DNA of 64,000 nt. It comes from Bradyrhizobium sp. Ghvi (GTDB lineage Bacteria > Pseudomonadota > Alphaproteobacteria > Rhizobiales > Xanthobacteraceae). Shown here piece after piece: positions 27,701 through 34,132 of this stretch (positions are counted from its first letter, which is position 1; every line of letters starts with the position of its first letter). A program made the position numbers and the translations under genes. The stretch is from positions 1 to 64,000 of the forward strand of contig NZ_FOVU01000007.1 of NCBI RefSeq assembly GCF_900115265.1. Reading direction: 5' to 3'. The notes under the pieces were generated by a model. That model saw only the letters and a program-made list of their open reading frames with translations. It made no database searches and was not told where the DNA came from.

Positions 27701-28226
27701 ACTTCTGGCCGAGCTCGTCCTGCCACTGCTCGACGAGGCTGCCCGGCGCAACGACGAGACAACGTTCCAAGTCACTTCGGGCAGTCAGCTCCTTGATTAA
27801 AAGCCCGGCCATGATCGTCTTGCCGGCACCGGGGTCGTCCGCAAGCAAGAAGCGCAGCGGCTGTCGCGGAAGCATTTCGCCGTAGACCGCGGATATCTGG
27901 TGCGGCAGCGGATCGACTAGGCTGGTATGGATGGCGAGGTAGGGGTCGAAATAGTGCGCCAGCTTGATGCGATTGGCCTCCGTCACCAATCGCAAAAGCT
28001 CACCATCGGCGTCGAACGTCCAGGGCCGGCCGCTCTGCTCAATCTCGAGCCGATGCTCGTCGTCCCGGTAGAGAACTGCCTCTGCGACCGTTCCATTATG
28101 ATCGCGGTAGACGACATTGATCGCCTGGTCGCCGATCCAATCGATCGAAACGATGTGTACCGGCTGCGCGGACGCGATGCCGCGAACCGACGCGCCGTTC
28201 TTTACGTCTTCAAGTCTTGCCCCCAT
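24711..28226 (-). CDS. SNF2-type helicase with C-terminal DUF3883
   Basis: The 1,171-residue superfamily II ATPase has Walker A DDPGAGKT (residues 130-137), DEAH box ICDEAHRMSA near 230, motif VSREERRKVIERF, and the helicase C motifs NYDLPWNPNKIEQRFGRIHRIGQ in pieces between residues 590 and 620. Residues from about 1,075 to 1,140 form a DUF3883 domain (YDIASHDP, then RFIEVKGR), a PD-(D/E)XK-like fold also found in restriction systems. Helicases of this kind scan duplex DNA in DISARM and related modules. The gene is first in the effector array after the WYL regulator, 25 bases behind it. Confidence 0.87.
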   Translation of the reverse strand: MGARLEDVKNGASVRGIASAQPVHIVSIDWIGDQAINVVYRDHNGTVAEAVLYRDDEHRLEIEQSGRPWTFDADGELLRLVTEANRIKLAHYFDPYLAIHTSLVDPLPHQISAVYGEMLPRQPLRFLLADDPGAGKTIMAGLLIKELTARSDLERCLVVAPGSLVEQWQDELGQKFNLEFDILTRDMIETSRSGNPFSDRDRLIVRLDVLARNEELQEKLMSAREWDLIICDEAHRMSATYFGGEVKYTRRYQVGQKLGQVCRHLLLMSATPHNGKEEDFQLFMALLDGDRFEGRFRDGVHYADTEDMMRRLTKEELLKFDGRPLFPPRRARTVKYQLSQGEAALYAAVTEYVRTEMNRVQRFAEGDGKKRNNVGFALQILQRRLASSPAAIYQSLKRRRERLDTELGEARLAAKGRRTGIGEPSINADVLGNIEEYGQEEIDELEDLISTGATTAETIEQLALEVETLKDLESKALGVLRSGVDTKWTQLNRILDDELMIDAAGNRRKLIIFTEPKDTLHYLLDKVRARLGNPEAVEVIHGGVSREERRKVIERFMQDRDLLVLIANDAAGEGVNLQRGHLMVNYDLPWNPNKIEQRFGRIHRIGQTEVCHLWNLVAADTREGEVYARLLEKLEAAREALGGRVYDVLGELFEGTSLKDLLFQAIQYGEREDVKAYLFRQVDGAVDQSHLLELLRRRALTNDTMPAAKVDELRLEMERAEAQRLQPHHIQSFFVEAFQHLGGRLTRREEGRWEITHVPVRIRERDRQIGTGAPIQKQYERICFEKSHINLQPVAAFICPGHPLLEAVISLIREQYDQIMRQGAILVDETDPGDAITAIFLLEHTVQDGRTTSAGKPHVISQRLQFAAINKKGGAVNAGIAPHLNLRPATAEEVGSVRDQLGEAWLTSELEKTAIRFATVEMAQGHVAEVKARRLPEIEKVEQEVRGRLKKEINYWDSRAFELKEEEKAGKKTRLNWQNAQRRAEELAERQKRRMDQLQQERFISSQPPRVRGGMIVIPRGLLDVCKAHRAPNQFAADPVARRKIELAAMQAVMAAERALGHAPVDVSAQKIGYDIASHDPKSGHLRFIEVKGRIDGADSVMITRQEVITSLHEPEKFILAIVSVTDGFAHAPRYVHGPLVEREPGFLETAIQFDLPRLLERAREPAEGAT

Positions 28227-28251
28227 CAGCTGACGCTTCCCCCAAATATCT

Positions 28252-29124
28252 TCACAGCTGAAGCTCCGCTTTTTCTAGCGCGGCCTCAGTCTCTTTGCGG
28301 TTTATCGTCACGATATGCTGCGTGCGAGCGCTTTGCTTTGCTGCATCGCCGAGCAAGCCAAGTCGTTTAAGAACATAGAATAGCATGGCGTAACGGACCG
28401 AGAGGATGCTGTTGCCGTGGTCCAAACCGTAGTCCTTGGCGACGACCCTCTTCTGGCCCTCGGTTAGATCTGGGTGCGGGCCGATGACGACGTCGAAGTA
28501 GTTGTTCCAGAGCCAGTCCTGCTCACCGGTCGCCCCAGCGGGACCCTTCTCGCCAACCTCCAAGATGCGTGGGAGCAGAAAATCCTTGAACTTGTGATCG
28601 ACATGGCAATAGGCCCGGACATGCCAGCGGAGACCGTCATAGCCAAAGGCGTGCGGCGTGATCCTGCGCCAGATCGGGTCCGGACGCACCTTGTTCATTG
28701 ACTGGTAAAAAACCTCCACGGAGACGCCTTCGCGCGCGGCGTCGAGAATCTTCCGCAAGACCGTAATGTCGATATCTCGCTTGGGGGTCAGCGCGACATC
28801 GGCTCTGGGAAGCGCCGCGATGAAGGAATCCCGGGAAGGAACGGTGCCTTCGGCAACGGCGCGGAGCTGCGCGAGATAGACGTAGGGGTCAGGATCCAGA
28901 AAGCGCAGCACGAACTTATCGGCGGCGACATAGCGCTTGACGCGGGTGTCATACTCTACGTTCCCAGGCGCGCGTTCTTGGTAGAGCGTCAGGTCTTTCG
29001 AGGCTTGCGGAACCGATACGCCAAAAAATTCCACTATGTCGGCGCGATTGATCGAGCCCTCCCAAAAGAGGCGAAACTCAATAAATTCAAGCCGTTGCTC
29101 GACACCCCAATGCACTCTTGCCAC
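28252..29124 (-). CDS. WYL-domain transcriptional regulator
   Basis: The 290-residue protein starts at GTG 29124 (MARVHWGVEQRLEFIEF). Residues 1-60 form a winged helix-turn-helix (GSINRADIVEFFGVSVPQAS). Residues from about 115 to 185 are a WYL ligand-binding domain, followed by a C-terminal extension. This is the layout of BrxR and CapW, repressors that sit at the head of defence operons and bind inverted repeats upstream of themselves. Two inverted repeats lie in the 178-base spacer before it. It is first in the minus-strand array and divergent from the MBL/E2-E1-JAB operon, so it may control both. The ligand is unknown; nucleic-acid fragments have been suggested for the family. Confidence 0.88.
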   Translation of the reverse strand: MARVHWGVEQRLEFIEFRLFWEGSINRADIVEFFGVSVPQASKDLTLYQERAPGNVEYDTRVKRYVAADKFVLRFLDPDPYVYLAQLRAVAEGTVPSRDSFIAALPRADVALTPKRDIDITVLRKILDAAREGVSVEVFYQSMNKVRPDPIWRRITPHAFGYDGLRWHVRAYCHVDHKFKDFLLPRILEVGEKGPAGATGEQDWLWNNYFDVVIGPHPDLTEGQKRVVAKDYGLDHGNSILSVRYAMLFYVLKRLGLLGDAAKQSARTQHIVTINRKETEAALEKAELQL

Positions 29125-29141
29125 CTCATTAGTACATTAAG

Positions 29142-29169
29142 TATACTGACCTAATCGTAAATCAGTATA
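29142..29169. promoter_or_regulatory. Inverted repeat, candidate WYL operator 1
   Basis: TATACTGA (29142-29149) and TCAGTATA (29162-29169) are perfect inverted arms separated by 12 bases. The centre is about 30 bases upstream of the WYL start, inside an AT-rich stretch unlike the surrounding GC-rich DNA. Position and form fit an autorepression site. Confidence 0.6.
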
Positions 29170-29179
29170 AAAACTATCT

Positions 29180-29197
29180 GGACACATATGAGTGTCC
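29180..29197. promoter_or_regulatory. Inverted repeat, candidate operator 2
   Basis: GGACAC (29180-29185) and GTGTCC (29192-29197) are perfect arms around ATATGA. The repeat is unlike the first one in sequence. It lies between the WYL start (29124) and the MBL start (29303), so it could serve the plus-strand operon. Confidence 0.5.
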
Positions 29198-29302
29198 GTG
29201 TAATTATTATTCCCATCAAGGCTGCCCGTCAATGGTGGCGAGCGGTCGTTCCATTTGAGCGTAGAGGCCGGCTACGCAACAAAAATATCTAGGAGAACCG
29301 CG

Positions 29303-30436
29303 GTGACTGCCACCTTGACCTTTCACCCGCTCGGCAATGCCGATTGCACCCGCTTCGACCTCGCTGACGGCAAAAAGCTGCTCATCGACTACGCCGACAT
29401 GAAGAACCGCGACGATCCATGGGATCGGCGCATTGACCTGCCGGCCGAGCTGAAGGCCGACCTGCGGGCGGCAAAGCGCAACGACTACAACGTCGTCTGT
29501 TACACACATCTCGATGACGATCATTGCCGCGGGTCGAGCGAGTTCTTCTGGTTCGACCATGCAGCGAAGTACCAGAGCAACGACCGCGTGAAGATTCAGG
29601 AACTTTGGGTTCCGGCGGCCGCGATTCTCGAAGACGGCTTGGACGACTGCGCCCGCGTGATCCGTCAGGAAGCGCGCCACCGCCTCAAGAAAGGCTTGGG
29701 CATCCGGGTCTTCTCCCGGCCGGCCAAGCTGAAGGCGTGGCTCGAGGCCAACGGCCTGACGCTGGAATCCCGCGCGCACCTCATCACCGATGCCGGCCAG
29801 TTCGTGCCCGGCTTCTCGCTCTTCGGAACGGAGCGGGTGCAGTTCTTCATTCACAGCCCCTTCGGCTGGCGGCAGAACGACAACGAGGTCGTCGATCGCA
29901 ACCAGGACAGCGTCGTGTTTCAGGCGACTTTTCTCGAAGGCAGCCGCCAGACCCACGCGCTCTTCATGTCCGACATCGACCACGAGTCGATCGAGCAGAT
30001 CGTGAAGACCAGCAAGCGGCATAAGAACGAGGACCGCTTGCTGTGGGACATCTTCAAGGTCCCGCACCACTGCTCCTACACTGCCATCGGCCCCGAGAAG
30101 GGCGTCGACGAGACCAAGCCGACCGACGAGGTCAAGTGGCTGTGCGAGACGCAGGGTCAGGAACGCCACACCATGATGTCCACCAGCAAGTCGATGCCGA
30201 TCAAGGGCAGCGACGAGGACAAGGACGTCCAGCCGCCGCACCGGCAGGCCAGCGCCTACTACAAGCGGGTCGCCAACGCCAAGGACGGGCAGTTCAAGGT
30301 GACGATGGACCTGCCGTCCGCCCACAAGCCGAAGCCGACCAAGATCGAGATCACCGATCGCGGCGCGCGGCTGTTGACGGTGTCAGCCACCGTCGGCACG
30401 GCCAGCATCGTGTCGACCCCGGCGCGCGCGGGGTAG
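29303..30436 (+). CDS. MBL-fold (ComEC-like) protein of a ubiquitin-like operon
   Basis: The GTG start at 29303 follows AGGAG at a good distance; an upstream TTG at 29255 lacks a site. The motif THLDDDHCRG near residues 68-77 is the metal-binding HxxxDH of the metallo-beta-lactamase fold, and later PHHCSYTAIG adds ligands. The early segment TFHPLGNADCTRFDL is the usual first strand of ComEC/Rec2-type MBL proteins. Its stop is one base before the E2-E1-JAB start. The 377-residue product ends in the flexible, glycine-terminated tail TASIVSTPARAG. MBL genes have been reported beside bacterial E2/E1/JAB genes. The substrate is unknown (nuclease or esterase are options). Confidence 0.8.
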   Translation: MTATLTFHPLGNADCTRFDLADGKKLLIDYADMKNRDDPWDRRIDLPAELKADLRAAKRNDYNVVCYTHLDDDHCRGSSEFFWFDHAAKYQSNDRVKIQELWVPAAAILEDGLDDCARVIRQEARHRLKKGLGIRVFSRPAKLKAWLEANGLTLESRAHLITDAGQFVPGFSLFGTERVQFFIHSPFGWRQNDNEVVDRNQDSVVFQATFLEGSRQTHALFMSDIDHESIEQIVKTSKRHKNEDRLLWDIFKVPHHCSYTAIGPEKGVDETKPTDEVKWLCETQGQERHTMMSTSKSMPIKGSDEDKDVQPPHRQASAYYKRVANAKDGQFKVTMDLPSAHKPKPTKIEITDRGARLLTVSATVGTASIVSTPARAG

Positions 30437-30437
30437 C

Positions 30438-32687
30438 ATGGGACTTCACGGCTGGTGGTCCGAGTTCGGGCAGACGGTTGAAGCGGTGGGCGACCTTGTT
30501 TCCGTGCCGGCGCGGGAACTGGCCGCCGCCATAGGCGGCGGCATTCCGGGCGTCACCGTAAGCGGCTTCAAGGAATGCGCGACGACCGGCCACACCGCCG
30601 TCGGTCTTGAGGTCGAGGTCGAGCGGCCGCAGGACCTCGCGCATCCCATCCGCGCAATCGAACCAGTCGCGGTAGTGTTCACCGCGCAGGGGGGCCAACC
30701 GCGCGTTCTCGCGCTGCGCGACGACTTTCCCGACACCCCGCACCAGAACTGGACGCCCCAGGGCGCACCCTGTTCCCTCTGCATCGACGACCGGCCTTGG
30801 TCGGAGGCGAAGCTCACCTTCCGGCCTGCCGACCTAGTCCGGCGGATTCAGTTCTGGCTCGCCAAAGCCGCGCGCGGCGAGCTGCACGACACCGCGCAGC
30901 CGCCCGACCCGCTCTTCTTCATCTCGCAGCTTGCCATGATCGTTCCGCGCACGGCCTTGCTGCCGGCCGCGGAACCCGTCGAGCTCATCGGCTTCGTGCG
31001 ACAGGATAATCCGGCCCTCATCATCACCCGCGTCGTCGCCGACACGGACCCGCGCCGCAGCGGCCTGCCGCGGATCGTGGTGGTAGCACTCCGTGCACAG
31101 CCGCAGTCGATGACGCGCTTGCGGCACGCGCCGGTGACCCTGGCTGCGCTCGATGCCGAACTGCAACAAGCCGGCATCTGTCTCGACGATGAAATCAGAA
31201 CACGCCTGAAGGCCTGGGCGGGCATCGCCAACGACAGCGTTCGCCGTCTTTCTTCGCGGATCGCCATCGTCGTCACGTTTCCCGTCACCGCTCCGGACAG
31301 CACGATCACCGACGACGTCCGCGCCTTCATATCCTTCGAGACGGCTGGCCAGATCGGCGTCAAATGGGGACTGCTGGCGAATTCCAAGGCCGCCGGTGTT
31401 GCCGGCGCCGATAACGTCTTCGTCCGCGCCGTGCCCGAAGGCACGCCCAGCACGGATGACATCAAGATCGAACCGGCGCAGGTGCATCTCGCCTTCGACC
31501 GCGAACTTGCCGCCACGGTGGCTGGTCAGGAAACGCCTGACCGGCGCCGTGCAGTCCTGGTTGGAGGCGGCGCGCTCGGCTCGCAGATTGGCGTTAACTT
31601 GGCGCGCGAGGGTCGTTTTTCATGGACCGTCGTCGACAACGACCATTTGCTTCCGCACAACATGGCGCGCCACGCGTTGCTGGCCGATGAAATCGGGGCT
31701 CCCAAGGCTTTGGCGCTCGCGCGGCAAATGGGATGGCTCCTCAATGAATCTTTCACCGCCATGGCGGGCGACGTCACCAAGCCCGACGCGGAATTGGTCA
31801 AGGAATTGGCCGAGGCGGAGGTCATCATCGACGCCTCCGCTTCCGTCGCCGTATCGCGGTATCTCGCCGATCTGGAGAACGCCAGCGGGCGGCGGCTTTG
31901 CGTCTTCTTCAATCCGGCGGGGACCGCCGTGGTGCTTCTCGCTGAGAGCACCGACCGCTCGATCACCCTGCCGGACCTGGAAGCGCAATACCACCGCCTT
32001 GTTCAGACGGACCCGGTACTTGACGACCACCTCCGGGCCGAACCCGGTGTTCGCTACAGCGGCTCGTGCCGTGCACTGACCAACCGTATCCCCGCCACCA
32101 ACGCAGCGCTGCTCTCCGCCTTGGGCGCCCGCGGGCTTGTCGAAGCGCTCAAGAGCGACCAGGCCGCCGTGCGTATCTGGAAGGTCGCCGATACCGGCGC
32201 CGTCCAGTTCATCGAGCGTCGCGGCGCCACGGCTCATCGCGCTGCCGTCGGCGATTGGACGATCATCTACGACGACGATTTCCTGGCAGAACTCGGCCGA
32301 CTTCGCGACGGCCGCTTGCCGCATGAAACGGGCGGCGTACTGCTTGGCATCGCCGACATGAGCCGCAACTCCATTCATGTCGTGCACGCCTTGCCCGAGC
32401 CGGAGGACAGCCGCGGGAGCCCGGAAGGATTCGAGCGCGGCGTCGTCGGGCTTAAGGCTGCCGTAAGTCGCGCGGTCGAAAGCTCACTGCATCAACTCAG
32501 CTACGTAGGCGAATGGCATTCGCATCCGCGCAAATCGTCGCCGCTCCCAAGCGCGATCGATCTGGCGCAGATCGTCTGGCTAGGGGACGAACTCGAACAC
32601 GAAGGCTTGCCCGGGCTCATGGCGATCGCCGCCGACGACGGCGCCTTCGCTTTTGTCATGCCCGGCCCAAGGTCTCACGCACCATGA
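30438..32687 (+). CDS. E2-E1-JAB triple-fusion (ubiquitin-like conjugation)
   Basis: This 749-residue protein joins three parts of a ubiquitin-type system. Residues 1-160 are E2-like: HQNWTPQGAPCSLCIDD, with C115 the likely catalytic cysteine, then a WxxxxxxxxFRPxDLVRRIQFWL helix. Residues about 370-600 are an E1/ThiF adenylation domain with VLVGGGALGSQIG (nucleotide loop), VVDNDHLLPHN and a candidate catalytic C543 (SGSCRALTNR). Residues 605-745 are a JAB/JAMM peptidase: E630 in PHETGG, EWHSHPRKSS (H694, H696) and D708, the complete zinc motif. In CBASS these functions are split between Cap2 (E2-E1) and Cap3 (JAB). No separate ubiquitin-like gene or CD-NTase is visible nearby. Confidence 0.88.
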   Translation: MGLHGWWSEFGQTVEAVGDLVSVPARELAAAIGGGIPGVTVSGFKECATTGHTAVGLEVEVERPQDLAHPIRAIEPVAVVFTAQGGQPRVLALRDDFPDTPHQNWTPQGAPCSLCIDDRPWSEAKLTFRPADLVRRIQFWLAKAARGELHDTAQPPDPLFFISQLAMIVPRTALLPAAEPVELIGFVRQDNPALIITRVVADTDPRRSGLPRIVVVALRAQPQSMTRLRHAPVTLAALDAELQQAGICLDDEIRTRLKAWAGIANDSVRRLSSRIAIVVTFPVTAPDSTITDDVRAFISFETAGQIGVKWGLLANSKAAGVAGADNVFVRAVPEGTPSTDDIKIEPAQVHLAFDRELAATVAGQETPDRRRAVLVGGGALGSQIGVNLAREGRFSWTVVDNDHLLPHNMARHALLADEIGAPKALALARQMGWLLNESFTAMAGDVTKPDAELVKELAEAEVIIDASASVAVSRYLADLENASGRRLCVFFNPAGTAVVLLAESTDRSITLPDLEAQYHRLVQTDPVLDDHLRAEPGVRYSGSCRALTNRIPATNAALLSALGARGLVEALKSDQAAVRIWKVADTGAVQFIERRGATAHRAAVGDWTIIYDDDFLAELGRLRDGRLPHETGGVLLGIADMSRNSIHVVHALPEPEDSRGSPEGFERGVVGLKAAVSRAVESSLHQLSYVGEWHSHPRKSSPLPSAIDLAQIVWLGDELEHEGLPGLMAIAADDGAFAFVMPGPRSHAP

Positions 32688-33895
32688 GTGAAACCGCGGA
32701 ACCCAAAATCGGCTTGGCGCTTTCGGGCGGCGGCGCCCGCGCAATCGCGTTTCATCTCGGTTGCCTACGCGCCCTTCACCGTCTCGGGCTTCTCGACCGC
32801 GTTGTGGTTCTATCGACGGTGTCGGGCGGCAGCGTGGTCGGTGCGTATTTCCACGCGCAGGTCAACGCAAAGGGCGACTTCGCCTCGTTCGAGGCGAACA
32901 TCCGCGCCTTGCTGGCGCGGGGACTGGCCCGGCCGATGTGCCGCAAGCTGTTCAGCGTGCTTGGTATCAAGGTCGCTGTCGCATTCGCTATGATTGGCAT
33001 CGTCGCGCTTGGCGTCACCTTGATCAAGATGCTGATGAAAGTCGCACGCTGGATCATACCTCGCGCGCTGGCGACGCATTTCGAGCGGTTTGAGATACGA
33101 TCGCCGCTGCACCGTTTCGCGAGCCGAACGACTTTGCTTGAGGCGGTTCTCAACGACGAGCTGTTTAAGGAAGCCTCCCTCAACGACCTGCCCTCCCAGC
33201 CGCATCTCGTCATCAACGCCACGGAGCTCAGGACCGGCTCGGCTTTTCGCTTCGGCACCAAAGAGTCCGGTTCCTGGCGGTGGGGCAAGCTTCACCGCAA
33301 TGACGCATCGGTCGCCCACGCGGTTGCCGCCTCGGCGGCCTATCCACTCTTTCTCCCAGCTTTCGACGAGACGCTGACCTTCGAAAAGGATGGCGCGCTC
33401 AATGCCAGCCGCATCATCCTCACCGACGGCGGCATATACGACAATCTCGGCCTCGGCTGTCTGTGGCCGGACCGCTCGCCGGACGTCAGCTTTAACGTCA
33501 TTCCCGTTGACACGATCATTTGCTGCTCTGCAGGCTATGGGCTGAGGCAGGAGCCGCCGAGCCAGTTTTTGTTCGCGCGCATGCTGAGCGTATTCAGCGC
33601 GGTGTTCGATCGCGCCCAGAACGCGGCCATTCATCGGCTTCACGAGGCGCAGCGTACCAGCCAAATCAAGCGCTTCATCTTCCCTTATCTTGGGCAGCGG
33701 GACCGGCAGTTGCCGAACCCGCCCGCCGATTTGATCCGCCGCGAGGAGGCGCACGCCTATCCAACGGATTTCAACGCCATGCCGGACGAATGGATCGACC
33801 GCCTGAGCTTGCGCGGCGAGCAACTGACGTTGTGCTTGGCGCGAGCTTATCTTCCCGATCTGATCCGCGAACGAGCGGCGACCAATGCGCATTGA
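32684..33895 (+). CDS. Patatin-like phospholipase with a membrane segment
   Basis: The 403-residue product overlaps the upstream gene as ATGA. The oxyanion motif SGGGARA lies at residues 14-20, the nucleophile region STVSGGS has S47, and the catalytic aspartate is D248 in TDGGIYDN, so the dyad looks intact. Residues about 95-118 (KVAVAFAMIGIVALGVTLIK) form one hydrophobic segment, which would place it at the membrane. In CBASS a patatin (CapV) is the killer effector that degrades the inner membrane. Here it sits behind an E2-E1-JAB gene but without a nucleotide cyclase. An effector role is inferred from that context. Confidence 0.87.
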   Translation: MSETAEPKIGLALSGGGARAIAFHLGCLRALHRLGLLDRVVVLSTVSGGSVVGAYFHAQVNAKGDFASFEANIRALLARGLARPMCRKLFSVLGIKVAVAFAMIGIVALGVTLIKMLMKVARWIIPRALATHFERFEIRSPLHRFASRTTLLEAVLNDELFKEASLNDLPSQPHLVINATELRTGSAFRFGTKESGSWRWGKLHRNDASVAHAVAASAAYPLFLPAFDETLTFEKDGALNASRIILTDGGIYDNLGLGCLWPDRSPDVSFNVIPVDTIICCSAGYGLRQEPPSQFLFARMLSVFSAVFDRAQNAAIHRLHEAQRTSQIKRFIFPYLGQRDRQLPNPPADLIRREEAHAYPTDFNAMPDEWIDRLSLRGEQLTLCLARAYLPDLIRERAATNAH

Positions 33896-33980
33896 GATCT
33901 TTGATGTCGGACATGGCCATTGCGCCGTCGTCACTGCCCCGAATAGGCGGCGCCTGATGCCTGATTGCGGCGACCGCTAG
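33885..33980 (+). pseudogene. Truncated second MBL-fold gene (31 codons)
   Basis: An ATG inside the end of the patatin gene opens MRIEIFDVGHGHCAVVTAPN, followed by RRRLMPDCGDR and a stop. This is the typical first beta-hairpin of ComEC-like MBL proteins (FDVGHGxC, then LxxDCG). The rest of the domain is absent, and the downstream DNA codes for nothing similar. The operon therefore once had a fourth, translationally coupled gene, cut off by a deletion or recombination near 33980. Confidence 0.65.
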
Positions 33981-34132
33981 GGCGAGCACAGATTCTGGAC
34001 GTTCTCTTGGGCGATTTTCTCTAGTCCGAATATCGCCGATCGAGAACCGGTTCTGACTGCAGACGCGCGCCCTCTGGACGGTTGCAATTAAGGCCGCATG
34101 TAGCATGATGGAAGAAATCTGGGGGAAAGGCG

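Noticed and set aside
6883..29124. Calling the array DISARM
   Set aside because: No DUF1998 (DrmB) or phospholipase-D (DrmC) protein is present. The DUF499 and sacsin-like proteins are not DISARM parts.
29216..30325. A 369-codon minus-strand frame opposite the MBL gene
   Set aside because: It is a GC-driven shadow: valine-, leucine- and arginine-rich without a recognisable fold. The plus-strand MBL motifs are clear.
29303..33895. Calling the operon a type II CBASS
   Set aside because: No CD-NTase gene lies in or next to the operon, and the first gene is an MBL-fold protein. The resemblance is limited to E1/E2, JAB and patatin functions.
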